Assembly: GCF_030272615.1 (NCBI RefSeq)
Contig: NC_081409.1
Span: forward strand, 18,974,260 to 19,038,259
DNA: 64,000 bases
Origin: Cryptomeria japonica
Taxonomy: Eukaryota; Streptophyta; Pinopsida; Cupressales; Cupressaceae
Direction of reading: 5' to 3'
The translations under genes and the position numbers were made by a program. Of this stretch, positions 21,001 through 32,662 are shown one piece after another. The notes beneath the pieces were generated by a model, which ran no database searches, was not told where the DNA came from, and saw nothing but the letters and a program-made list of their open reading frames with translations. The first letter of the stretch is position 1. Every line of letters begins with the position of its first letter.

Positions 21001-22989
21001 CATATAACCCATAACGACACCATATTGTGTCCTAACGGTTCATATGGTGTCCTAAGGGGTCATAGGACACCAGATGACCCCTTAGGACACCATGTAACCC
21101 CTCAAAACACCATATAGTGTCATTATGGGTCATATGGTGTCCTAAGGAGTCATATGGTGTCCTAACGGGTCACATAGTGTCATATAACCCCTTAGGACAT
21201 CATATAACCCCTTACGTGTCGTTAGGGTTCACATTGTGTCCTAAGGGTTCATATGGTGTCCTATGACCCCTTAGGATATTATATGACCCCTTAGGACACC
21301 ATATGGTGTCATTATGGGTCGTATGGTGTCCAATGTGGTCATTAGGTGTCTTATGATCCCTTAGGACACCATATGACCCCTTAGGACACCATACGACCCA
21401 TAATGAAAACATAAGGTGTCATAAGGGGTCACATTGTATCTTAAGGGGTCATAACATACCATATGACCCGTTCAGACACAATATGATCCCTAATGACACC
21501 TAAGGGGTCATATGGTGTCCTAAGGGGTCATATGACATGATATGACACCTTAGGACACCATACGACCCATAACGACACCATACGACCCATAATGACACCA
21601 TATTGTGTCCTAAGGGATCATATGGTGTCCTAAGGGGTCATAGGACACCATATGACCCCTCAGGACACCATACAACCCATAACTACACCATATATGTCCT
21701 AAGGGGTCATATGGTGTCCTAAGGGCTCATAGGACTCTAGATGACCCCTTAGGACACCATGTGACCCCTTAGAACACCATATAGTGTCGTTATGGGTCAT
21801 ATGGTGTCCTAAGGGGTCATATGGTGTCCTAACGAGTCATATAGTGTCCTATGACCCCTTAGGACACCATATAACCCCTTACGTGTCGTTAGGGTTCACA
21901 TTGTGTCCTTAGGGGTCATGTGGTGTCCTATGACCCGTTAGGATACTATATGACCCCTTAGGACAACATATGGTGTCATTATTCATCGTATGGTGTCCTA
22001 AGTAGTCATTAGGTGTCTTATGATCCCTTAGGACACCATACGACCCATAATGACAACATAAGGTGTCCTAAGGAGTCATATTGTGTCTTAAGGGGTCATA
22101 CCACACCATATGACCCGTTAAGACACAATATGATCCCTAACGACACCTAAGGGGTCATAGGACACCATATGACCCCTTAGGACACCATACGACCCATAAC
22201 GACACCATATTATGTCATAAGGGTTCATATGGTGTCCTAAGGGGTCATAGGACACCATATGACCCCTTAAGACACCATATAACCCATAACAACACCATAT
22301 TGTGTTCTAAGGGGTCATATGGTGTCCTAAGGGGTCATAGAACACTAGATGACCCCTTAGGACACCATGTAACCCCTTAGAACACCATATAGTGTCATTA
22401 TGGGTCATATGGTGTCCTAAGGGGTCATATGGTGTCCTAACGGGTCATATAGTGTCCTATGACCCGTTAGGACACCATATAACCCCTTACATGTCGTTAA
22501 GGTTCATATTGTGTCCTAAGGGGTCATATGGTGTCCTATGACCCCTTAGGACACTATATGACTCCTTAGGACACCATATGGTGTCATTATGGGTCGTATG
22601 GTGTCCTAAGTGGTCATTAGGTGTCTTATGATCCCTTAGGACACCATATGACCCCTTAGAACACCATACGACCCATAATGACAACATAAGGTGTCCGAAG
22701 GGGTCATATGATGTCTTAAGGGGTCATAACACACCATATGACCCATCAAGACACAATATGATCCCTAACGACACCTAAGGGGTCATATGGTGTCCTAAGG
22801 GGTCATAGGACATAATATGACCCCTTAGGACAACATGTGACCCCTTAGAACACCATATAGTGTCGTTATGGGTCATATGGTGTCCTAAGGGGTCATATGG
22901 TGTCCTAAGGTGTCATATGGTGTCCTAAGGTGTCATATGGTGTCCTAATAGGTCATATAGTGCCCTGTGACCCCTTAGGACACTATATT
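18025..22989. repeat. 20-bp satellite array in both orientations, about 5 kb
   Basis: The basic unit is ATGACCCCTTAGGACACCAT (20 bp) and its reverse complement, intermixed along the array. CCATATG joints make many local palindromes. A marker variant (ACAACATAAGGTG) recurs at 18521, 19325, 20090, 20758, 21406, 22053 and 22681, with intervals of 804, 765, 668, 648, 647 and 628 bp. This shows a higher-order repeat that has been amplified as blocks. Minus-strand ORFs of about 66 codons inside are translations of the satellite and not genes. Confidence 0.95.
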
Positions 22990-23927
22990 CCCCCCCTCCC
23001 TCCATATCTCACCCTCCATCCTTACCTGATATGGTTTAGCATATCGGGTTATAGGATCTATGGTTATTGTATAGGGTCAAGGATTTAGCATATTGGGTCA
23101 TACGATCTAGGATATTTGTTATAGTTTTTTAAATGGTTTAATTTTTATGGTTGTGGCTATCAAACTATACGGTATAGAGTATATATTATAGGGTATAGAG
23201 TAGAAATTTATCAAAGGTTAAAAAATTTCAATGGAAGTCATTTGGCTAGCGCCATATTTGGTGCTAGCCAAATGAACTGCACTTAAAAATGGTTATATGG
23301 GACCCTTGACCCATGATCGAAGCCATATTCTCTCATTTTGTCTACTTTCTGCGCATGATTAGACAAAAAAATGTTTTTTGCATGGTGTTGACATTTTATG
23401 CAAGGTTATTTTATACATTCCACCAACTCTCCATCACCTTTTTGTTAATTTGGCAACGTCGAAGAGGAAGAACATAGTTTTTTTTATCAAATCTGAATAA
23501 TTGAGGTAATATTTTCTTGTTTTTAGAATTCAAATACTTATTGTTATTTTTTTTAAATGTTAGAATAAAAGTGTTTTGTCAAAATTGATTATAATCCTAT
23601 TAGATTTACATTAGATTTAACAATGCATTTGAAGGAAGTTGCATAAGAAAATTATTTGTTTAGTGGTTTAAAACAAAATTTGCAATTTCATATATCCTTT
23701 TTAAGATCTTATGAAATAATTTAAAAAAGGAATACATGAAATAATTTCAATTTCATATATCCATTTTAACATATGCATAATTAGGACAATCATAGATGCA
23801 TTAGGATTGTCCTAACATAATTAGGATAGTCATAGATGCATTAGGACTGCCCCTTATGCCTCTTGAAATCTCTTTATGAATTAACTTTATTCTATTTTAT
23901 GTGCATGTACATGTAGAAATCATCATC
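22990..23927 (+). promoter_or_regulatory. Region upstream of the transposase-like gene
   Basis: Contains a short repeat of the TTTAGCATATYGGGTYATA type (23034-23115) and an inverted repeat at 23240-23273 whose 15-bp arms (ATTTGGCTAGCGCCA / TGGTGCTAGCCAAAT) differ at one position. A tandem pair (CATAATTAGGAYARTCATAGATGCATTAGGA, about 23774-23846) follows. The ATTTGGC..GCCAAAT ends match the palindromes at 17604-17724. No TATA box could be chosen with confidence. Confidence 0.5.
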
Positions 23928-23999
23928 ATGTTGAGGAAATGACCAAAAAATGTAACACCGGAAGAGCGTGAAGCTAAGAATGCAAAAAAAAGAGAACGA

Positions 24000-25019
24000 A
24001 TGAAGCGACTTTGTGAAGAAAGAAAATTGAATTCCATAGAAGAAGAGGTGCTAATTGAAGAGGAACATGAAATATCCATCCAATCTAAGAGAGAGATAAA
24101 ATTGGCCACACAAAGGCAACAGATGCAAAACCTTCGTGCAATGAGACAATTGAATCCTGAGGTTGAGAGCATGTCTACCACAATTCAAGTTGAAGGCACC
24201 CTATCTCTTACATCTCAAGTTGAAGGCACACCATCTGTTATTGGCACACCGTTGGTGTCTACAACATCTCATATTGAATACACTCCCTCTATGACATTTT
24301 ACATTGCAAGTACTTCACGATTGACATCAAGTATTTTAGCTACACCATCTTGTACACCTCAATTTCAAGGTATGTCATCATTTTCATCTCCGGTTGAAGG
24401 TATGCCACCTATCCCTATTGTTGTTGACATTCATAATCTTGAGGTAACTCAAAGTTTGAGAACACCTCCTAGAGTTTTGCATAGAAAGCCTAAGTATTTG
24501 ATTGATATTGATGCTAATGTTTTGAAACCAATGGTTGATAAGATTCCGAAGCGTGATTGTCAAAGACATGCTAACCAGATATGGAAAATATTTTTTGAGC
24601 CTTTAAATGAGACAGGAAGATGTCAACTATTTTTTGAAATGATGAGAAATCTTAAATTTAGGCCCATAATGAAGATTCTTGGGCTAAGAACATCGATTGA
24701 ATCAAGCAACAAATCTATTGTGAAGAATCTGATGAATGCATATGATACTGTTAGTTCTAAAACATGCACAAAAGATAGTAATGCCACACGACGTGTCATT
24801 ACATCAACAATTGTAAGCACTCAAACTAAGAAAGATCACCTCATTAGAAAGATAAGTAAACAATTGAAGATAAGTAGACAAACTCTAATGAGAGCTATGG
24901 GAAGGCAACAAAGAGCGGAGGATCCATATAACAATGAGTTATGGACATTTTCAGGTAGATTACCACGGAAAGATAAAGCAATTGTTGAAGCCTTGAGATC
25001 CCTAATTGAATATTTTTAG
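24000..25019 (+). pseudogene. N-terminal open part of the transposase-like gene
   Basis: 339 codons open from ATG at 24000, but the homologous-looking frame extends upstream to ATG 23928 with one TGA at 23940. Residues 1-40 are strongly charged. Residues 60-150 hold short Thr/Ser/Pro repeats built on QVEGTLS/TPS units, typical of a linker. Residues 160-339 are basic and helical (DKIPKRDCQRHANQIWKIFF, RQTLMRAMGRQQRAED), perhaps DNA-binding. Reading continues past the TAG at 25017 as KNNTRVSPNQRDVVRRRI, so this stop looks secondary. Confidence 0.5.
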
Positions 25020-25433
25020 AAGAATAACACAAGGGTCTCTCCAAATCAAAGAGATGTTGTAAGAAGGAGGATTGGTAGTAAAATCTGTGATCCACATCCG
25101 AAACATTTTTTGGATATGACTCAAACACAATTTTTTGCCAAGTTTCAATGTATGTATCCTCAAATTAAAATTAGTCAAAGATTCATGTCACAATAAATCA
25201 CACACACACACAACTTGTTGTTGTAGAGTACATATCGAATTTTCTAACCATTATGATGTTTATCAACACATATGTATAGATTTGCATGCTAACAATGTTT
25301 TGCAGGAATGCAACATAAATGGTCCACCGACATCTTCAAGGGAATTCATATCTAGCATCTATCTGAAAGAGTAGATGGTCAAGTATATTAAAATAAGTGT
25401 TTCTTAGATGGCACATGTGTTCATTGTGGTGGA

Positions 25434-26241
25434 TTGCGACATTTACAAATTTGTCAACATATTGATATTGGACAAGAAATTGGTAATGAGTTAGTGGAAT
25501 TTGGAAAATATAAGATAGTGGCCTATATGCTAAAAGATGGAAAAGAAGCAAAAAGGTGTGAATTGGTTAGTGAGAAGATTCTAGTGTATCAGTTTATGGG
25601 CATCTTTCATGAGAATATAGTGTATGAGTATGTAAGGAATAACCATAGAGATCATTGGTTGGACTCACAATTTAAGTTATGCAAGGACACATTTCCACTT
25701 CATACAATCGTTTCAATTGTTAACTTTGCAAAGAACTACACACTACAACTGCAGAACGAGGTGCAATCGCAATATTACAACTCCACACAAGTTTCTATAT
25801 TTGTGCATATAGCATTCATTCATGCACATGATAGTATGGAAGAGGATAGGAAGATATTGAGGGAGTATCAGTTTTACATCAGTGATGATCGCTCACACTC
25901 TACAGAGTTTGTGCAAGGTTGTTTTCAGATATTCTACGATGATTTGGCTAGCCGAGGCATATCATTCCGTCAACATATCATATGGTCAGATAATTGTGCA
26001 TTGCAATTTAAGAACTCTCAGATGTTTTATTGGTTGAGTAGGATGCATAAGTTGACTGCTATTCAACATATGTGAAATTTCTCTAAGGCTGGGCATGGAA
26101 AAGGGGAGCATGATGGTGCAGGAGCATGTATTAAAAGAGCTTTAGCACAAGAAGAGTTAAAGTACAAAGGGAATGTAAACTTGAAAGATGCAAAATCAAT
26201 TTTTCAATGGTGCAATGGTACAATTGGTCCAGGTAATCAAG
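25434..26241 (+). pseudogene. Catalytic-like core of the transposase-like gene
   Basis: Open from 25434 to a TGA at 26073 and continuing in the same frame. Key points are FHENIVYEYVRNNHRDHWLD, an Asp-rich turn (YISDDRSHSTEFVQ), IIWSDNCALQFKNSQMFYWL, then after the TGA that replaces the expected Trp, NFSKAGHGKGEHDGAGACIKRALAQEEL. A polar Asp-Asn pair in a strand-like context followed by a Gly-rich HGKG..D..G loop is the sort of pattern seen in RNase H-fold transposases and in uncharacterised animal and plant proteins with SDGC..QYK and HGKG..DG motifs. That comparison is from memory and needs a profile search. Confidence 0.55.
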
Positions 26242-27309
26242 GTAAGTCTTCAGTTTGTAGATTTTTTTGGTTGGTAGATGATACTAACATTGTAAAATTC
26301 GAAGATTGTTGTACATTGACAGGATAGAGTGAGCTACACTCTTTCAAAAGCTCTAATGCAGGTTCATGGACTATCCATACACAACGGATGACATGGTATT
26401 GTTCCTCATGTAGAGATGGTGTCTATAATGAGTGTGAGTCAAAGGAGTGGGTGGACAAATGGTGTATGAGGCCTCTAATCCCATTTGAGACATATCGACC
26501 TCCGAGTGCACTACAACTAACACAGATGGAAGCATCAATTGACTTTGACCATGTGTCAGATTTAGTCCAACCAGGTAAATTATCCACATGCAAATTTTTG
26601 TAATTTAATATTTTACCTTAGTTGTTTGCTAAATTCTTCTCACTTTATCATTGCAGGGCGTGTTTATGTAGTTATTGCAGCTGAAGACAATGAAGAAGGA
26701 ACATATTATTACCTATGTCGTTGTGTGGATGCAAAAAAGAAATTGGATGGCCCTGTGGTAGATGGAGAAAATATTGAGTACCCCATAGGATCAGTAGTTG
26801 TTACTAGTACATGGATTAGAAGGTACCCAGTGAAGAAGTCTAACTTTTGGTTGTTTGGGGACTTCGAGACACATAGGAAGATTCTTCATTATTCTAACTT
26901 TGTTGTAGCTTCAAATGTTCATTTGATCAGATATGGGGTAGACCACTAAACAAGAACCTATGGGAGGTTCGTGAGTCTAACCATGAGGCCATAATAGACA
27001 TGATAAAGAGTAGAGCAGATCCAGATGGTTCATTGGATTAAAATGTAAATGTAAAAAAATGTAATATCAATCATATTTGGATATATGTACCTGACTTGTA
27101 TTTTCAACTACTCGAGGCATTGTAATATAAAAATTTGTGTTTTTGTCTTTTTTGTGTGATTTTATGTAAATAATGTCATTTTGGACCATTATAGATCACA
27201 TGGGACCATTTCATGAAGTTTTAGGCTAATATGGTAAAAGATGTAAAAATTGCTCATTTGTTGTCAATCACTCAAAGTGTGAAAAATTGTCAAAATTTGG
27301 CATCATTTT

Positions 27310-29780
27310 TCTCGATGTTAGTGACACGTAAGAGCGATTCATCTAATCCTACGGGGTTGTGTTATGGCACTCTAAAAAATCCTCTCTCGGTTTAGGTAGA
27401 CTCAGATCCAATTGCTCGTGGTGACACTTTCTCAATTGCGACAAAAAGCGTCACACGGGTTCAATGAAAAGTTGGAAAATGCCCCATCTTTCAATCCGCT
27501 CATTGCGGCACCAAACCATCAGATTGTATGCATCCAGGTAGCTGATTTTATGCTAGGAATTCCTCTGTTCCTCTATCAAACTCACCCGATTGTTACGGGC
27601 CACACCCTAGCAGCGAAAAAAAAAGTGCTCAAGTTGCTCAAAGTTGTCAATATTCGGCATCACGTTTCTCGGTGCCCGTTAATCATAAAAGGAAGCCATA
27701 TAATCCTATAGGGTCATGTTATGGCACTCTAAAAATACCTCTCTTGGTTTAGGTATACTCGGATCCAATTTCTCGTGGTGAAACTTTCTTGGTTATGACA
27801 AAAAGCGTCGGATGAGTTCAATGAAAAGTTACACAATGCCCCATCTTTCAATCCACTCATTGCGGCACCGAACTATCAGCTTGTACGCATCGGGGTGGCC
27901 GGTTTTACACTAGGAATGCCTTCATTTTTCTCTCCAACTCGCCTGATTGTTGCGGGCCACACCCTAGCAGCGAAATCACTTAAGTGCTCAAGTTGCTCAA
28001 AGTTGTCAATATTCGGCATCACATTTCTCGGTGCTCGTTAATCATAAGAATGAGTCATCTAATCCTACATGGTTGTGTTATGGTACTCTAAAAAAGGCTC
28101 TCTTGGTTTAGGTAGACTCGGAACCAATTGCTCGTGGCGACACTTTCTCGGTTGTGACAAAAAGCATTAGATGAGTTCAATGAAAAGTTGCACAATGCCC
28201 CATCTTTCAATCCGCTCATCACGAAACCAAACCATCAGCTCATATGTGTCAAGGTGGCTGGGTTTATGCTAGGATTACTTTCTTTTTTTCTCTCCAACTC
28301 ACCCGATCGTTGCGGGCCACACCCTAGTAGCGAAATTGCTTAAGTGCTCAAGTTGCTCAAAGTTGTCAATATTCGACATTACATTTCTCGGCGCCCATTA
28401 ATCATAAGAATGAGCCTTCTGATCCTATGGGGTTTGCTATGACACTCTAAAAAATCCTCTCTCGGTTTAGGTAGACTCGGATCCAATTTCTTGTGGTGAC
28501 ACCTTCTCGGTTGCGACAAAAAGCATCAGATGAGTTCAATGAAAAGTTAACAATGCCCCATCTTTCAATCCGCTTGTCGCGACACTGAACCATCAACTCG
28601 TACACGTCGGGGTGGTCAGATTTACCCTAGGAACTCCTTAATTTTTCTCTCCAACTCGCTCGATCATTGCAAGCCACACCCTAGCAGCGAAATCGCTTAA
28701 GTGCTCAAGTTGCTCAAAGTTGTCAATATTCGGCATCACATTTCTTGGCGGTCGTTAATCATAAGAATGAGTCGTCTGATCCTATGGGGTCATGTTATGG
28801 CACTCTAAAAAATCCTCTCTTAGTTTAGGTAGACTCAGATCCAATTGCTCATGGCGACACTTTCTCGGTTGCAACAAAAAGTGTCAGATGAGTTTAATGA
28901 AAAGTTGCACAATGCCCCATATTTCAATCCGCTCGTTGCATCACCAAACCTTCAGCTCGTATGCATCAGGGTGGCTAGTTTTACGCTAGGAATGCCTTTT
29001 TTTTACTCTCCAACTCGCTCGATCATTGCGGGCCACACCCTAGCAGCGAAATCGCTTAAGTGCTCAAGTTGCTCAAAGTTGTCAATATTCGACATCGCGT
29101 TTCTCAGCGCCTGTTAATCATAAGAATGAGTCATCTGATCCTACAAGGTCGTGTTATGGCACTCTAAAAAATCCTCTCTCAATTTCGGTAGACTCGGATC
29201 CAATTGCTCGTGGCGACACTTTCTCGGTTGAGACAAAAAGCGTTAGATGAGCTCAATAAAAAGTTGCACAATGCCCCATCTTTCCATCCACTCGTCACGG
29301 CACTAAACCGTCAGCTCATACACGTCAGGGTGGTTGGGTTTATGCTAGGAATGCCTTCATTTTTCTCTCCAGCTCGCCTAATCATTGCAGGCCACACCCT
29401 AGCAGTGAAATCGCTTAAGTGCTCAAGTTTCTCAAAGTTGTCAATATTCGGCATCGCGTTTCTCAGTGCCTGTTAATCATAAGAATGATCCGTCTAATCC
29501 TATGGGGTCATGTTATGGCACTCTAAAAAAGCCTCTCTCAGTTCAGGTAGACTCGGATCCAACTGGTCATGGTGACACTTTCTCGGTTGCGACAAAAAGC
29601 ATCATATGAGTTCAATGAAAAGTTGCACAATGCCCCATCTTTCAATCCGCTTGTCGCGGCACTGAACTGTTAGCTCGTACGCGTCGAGGTGGCCGGGTTT
29701 ACACTAGGAATGCCTTCATTTTTCTCTCCAACTCGCCCGATCATTGTGGGCCATACCCTAGCAACGAAATTGCTTAAGTG
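27310..29780 (+). repeat. 358-bp tandem array, seven units, CpG-rich
   Basis: The marker GCACTCTAAAAA recurs at 27367, 27724, 28083, 28442, 28800, 29159 and 29518, with intervals of 357-359 bp. Units carry blocks such as GACACTTTCTCGGTTGCGAC and GGGCCACACCCTAGCAGCGA. Differences between units are largely CG to TG or CA, as expected from decay of methylated CpG. Two units have a 90-codon open frame, but the period is not a multiple of three, so the array cannot be one coding repeat. It lies between the two convergent genes of the TIR element. Confidence 0.95.
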
Positions 29781-30136
29781 CATGCATTAGATGAATAGAA
29801 GTGTATGGGCTATGCAATTTTATTAGAATGGGTATTGGTACAATGGTGTCTTACATTGTCTAATTTTGGTTCTTTCCATGTTTCCTTTATATAGTCTTAT
29901 TTCAACTATAACTATTGAATTTGTGTTGATCTCCATAAGCTTGTGTCTTGGGTTACAAACACATATTTAGGTTCAAAGCTTAAGTAACAATAAACTTTGT
30001 GCAATTATTCATTTAATCATTTGTACTACAATTATGGATAACCATGATAAATGATTTGCATTAACCAAAAAGCTACAAATCCATACAACATTGTATACTG
30101 CTAAAACTATCAAATATATCCAATACAAACAAATAG

Positions 30137-30445
30137 GCTTGCCAAAAGCCATATGGACATAGAATGTCATGTATTCATAAAACAAAATATATGTTCAAAA
30201 TTCCTATAAAGGCATACAACATGATATCCAATAAAGTCAAATAGGAGCTTGCCAAAAGCCATATGGACATAGAATGTCACATATTTGTAATACAAAACAT
30301 ATGTTCAAAATCGCCATATAGGCATACAACATGGTATCCAATAAAGTCAAATAGGAGCTTGCCAAAAGCCATATGGACATAGAATGTCACATATTCATAA
30401 TACAAAACATATGTTCAAAATTTCCATATAGGCATACAACATAGG
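30137..30445 (+). repeat. 110-bp tandem repeat, three units
   Basis: GCTTGCCAAAAGCCATATGG recurs at 30137, 30247 and 30357, and each unit ends GGCATACAACAT. The units are very similar. It abuts the 3' end of the accessory gene. Confidence 0.95.
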
Positions 30446-30457
30446 ACCCTATTCTAT

Positions 30458-32469
30458 TCATTTCCCTCTAGGGGAAGGAAACAGATCACGAGATATCTTT
30501 TCCTGTTGAGGGGATGGAGATGTATATGATGCAGGTGTCTTTTGAGTACGCCCACTCAACCTCCTCTCCATACTTTTTTGTAACTCCACCTAATACAATG
30601 AAAAGAATGATGTTAGCATATACAAAAATTGAATTTTAGAATGACATATAATAGAATAGTCACTTACCGCATACAAATAATCATGATGTTCATCCATAAT
30701 AGGTGCACATTCATGATCTAGAGTGTTAAACCCCTCCTGTAAGCATCACAATATAAATTAAACTAAATACAAGTGTCGTTAAAATTTTCAATAACATATT
30801 ATTAAGATAACAAATGTAATGCTAAATTTACTAAATTTACAAACATGTCTCATACTTCTATCAAAGAAGTTGAACTTGCTACTGCTGCAGCAACACCATG
30901 CTCCATTGACGCATGGACAGCAGGAGGAGTCTCTGATGTCAACATTTGAAAATTAAACAAAGTATATTGATTAATCCCCAAAACTATCTATATTATTTAA
31001 TAACAACATTAAAGATAAATTGCTTACGTGGGTGAAAGATTGTCGATGATATACACTACGAGGTGTTGATGTTGAAGCTCTAGCATCAAATTATTTGACA
31101 TCCAAAATGAGTAATTAGAAAATCATTTACATAAGGTTCAACTATCTATATATAATAATTATATTTCTTCACTCGTTGTGTACCTATGGAGTCTACGAAG
31201 TCATGAAAAAGGGTGCTGCAAGAATGTTGCTAGTATTGTGAACACTTTGACCCTGATTTTTTATCATAATAATTTACTAATTTAGATATAATCTCAAACT
31301 TCTATATAAGATTTAATAAAAAGAATGAAATGAACTTGTAATGAAATTCACTTGGGTATCAATGCCAAATATTTTGTTCAGCAAGGATTTTGTCATGACA
31401 ATGTTCTCTGTAACAAACTTCGCTCATGCACGTGCATTCTCAAGACTATTAGGAACATAAGTGTAAAGAGAACCACAAGATCGAAAAAAATGAGCTGGAA
31501 CTCGATGCCTAGAAGAATCACCGTCATCACTCGCATCACCCTCTACTAGAGGCCTAGCATACCGTATAAGGGTCTGAGTGAGTGAGCTAATGGAGTCTAG
31601 AGTTTCGACCTTAATACTCTCCTTCACAATGGAAGGAATAATAACATGCTCCACCATAGGTCTGGCCAAGGGTCTTGGTGGGATATTTGGGTCATGCTGT
31701 GCACCCTCTCTATCATGTGAGGAAGCCCCACCTCTACCTTGGAAATCTAGAAAATCATAATAGTTTGGGATCTCATTAAGGACAAACTCACAGTACAGTT
31801 TTCTCAAAAAGTATTGGGGTACCTCATGATTATTGCATGGGGGCTGATCAAATACCATCCACCACCTATCCCAAAAATTGTTCTTAATCCCTTCATGATG
31901 ACACCAATGAATAGGGAATCTCCTGCATCTAGGGTGTAAAGTTTTATTCATTCGGGGGTCCGTAAAAAGAGCACACAAGTCAAATTTATTAATTTTATTT
32001 TTCTTCACTGCTGCATATGATAATTTGTCAGCATAAAATTGCTTTTGTTCTTCCTTCTTACTGGACCCAAAATTTATTTGCCCACTCACAGATTGTATGT
32101 GAGATAGAATAGATTGCATAGAACTGGCAAGGTTTGTCGTATGGGAGTTTGTTCCAGTGGGATCTTTTAGCCTTGTGATTAAACCTTCAAGCTCTTTTTG
32201 GCTATTTTCTATTTGACCTAATAGGTTTTCTTGTATACCTATGGGATGTCTAGGGATTATACGAGGTTCTTGATATGCTTATTCTTCAATATGGTCTTCA
32301 TGAGGAGGTGATTGAGTGTTTTCAACATTTTCTTGTCTAATCTCATTTCCTGATAATGAAAATAAATTTAAATCAATAAACCTAGTTTAATCTTCAAATT
32401 AATAAAAAAAATGACAATAAGAAAACAAAAATACATACCTCTTCGAGCTCTTTGATGGCGTGGCAACAT
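30458..32469 (-). pseudogene. Accessory gene of the TIR element, multi-exon
   Basis: Exon 1 at 32439-32469 starts MLPRHQRARR and ends at donor GTATGT. Exon 2 at 32349-31352 joins in frame (NEIRQENVEN...) and encodes most of the protein: a helical Gln/Glu-rich start (QIENSQKELEGLITRL), a central part rich in His, Cys and Trp (HPRCRRFPIHWCHHEG, NNFWDRWWMVFDQPPC), and an acidic/basic tail. Small candidate exons follow: about 31087-31030 (ASTSTPRSVYHRQSFTH, donor GTAAGC), about 30945-30860, 30736-30668 (EGFNTLDHECAPIM..., donor GTAAGT) and 30588-30458 (VELQKSMERRLSGR... to stop). Exon 2 has a TAA and a TGA. I recognise no family. The position matches the second gene of two-gene TIR transposons, whose product often binds DNA. 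Confidence 0.55.
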
Positions 32470-32617
32470 TTTGATGAGAGATGGACAACTTAGTGCCCAA
32501 TGTCAAGCTTCTACAAAGGGCAAGTGCAAGAAAATGGCACCACAAATCGCCAAAATGTGGGTTTGGGAATGCAGAATGTATCCAAATGTGGACTTGGGTT
32601 TTTTTTAAGTTTGCAAA

Positions 32618-32643
32618 GGTCATAAGGCGCGCGCCTTATGACC
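32618..32643. promoter_or_regulatory. Perfect 26-bp palindrome near the right TIR
   Basis: Arms GGTCATAAGG and CCTTATGACC surround CGCGCG. It is exactly self-complementary. It lies about 150 bp upstream of the accessory gene's ATG and 60 bp from the right end. The arm motif GGTCATA is also the core of the 20-bp satellite unit (AAGGGGTCATATGG), which may be more than coincidence. Confidence 0.8.
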
Positions 32644-32662
32644 ATTTTTTATTTTTTTTAAA

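Larger units (their letters stand above)
23928..26949 (+). pseudogene. Transposase-like gene, intron-containing, decayed
   Basis: Suggested exons: 23928-about 25170, about 25301-26241, 26323-26574 and 26657-26949; the last three junctions are canonical (TTTTGCAG; GGTAAGT...ACAG; GGTAAAT...GCAG). In order the product shows a basic N-terminus (PEEREAKNAKKRERMKRL), a Ser/Thr-rich linker, a Lys/Arg-rich helical region, CVHCGGLRHLQICQH (Cys/His, possibly zinc-binding), then IIWSDNCALQFKN and NFSKAGHGKGEHDGAGA, and a Cys/Trp-rich part (WYCSSC, CESKEWVDKW). Last comes a C-terminal domain (VYVVIAAEDNEEGTYYYLCR) loosely like a BAH or SH3-type fold. The SDN and HGKG..D motifs suggest an RNase H-like DDE enzyme, but the family is not one I can name. 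Stops near 23940, 25017, 25350, 26073 (Trp to TGA) and 26325 disable it. Confidence 0.6.

Noticed and set aside
18595-22687. Six minus-strand ORFs of about 63-66 codons with similar proteins
   Set aside because: They are translations of the 20-bp satellite (repeats of LRGH-VSYDPLGHH type), recur at the higher-order period and have no independent support as genes.
27412-29476. Repeated 90-99 codon ORFs in the 358-bp array
   Set aside because: Only some units are open, the frame shifts between units because the period is not divisible by three, and no domain is seen.
18025-29780. Possible CRISPR-like arrays
   Set aside because: The repeats are contiguous satellites without unique spacers, in a plant nuclear context.
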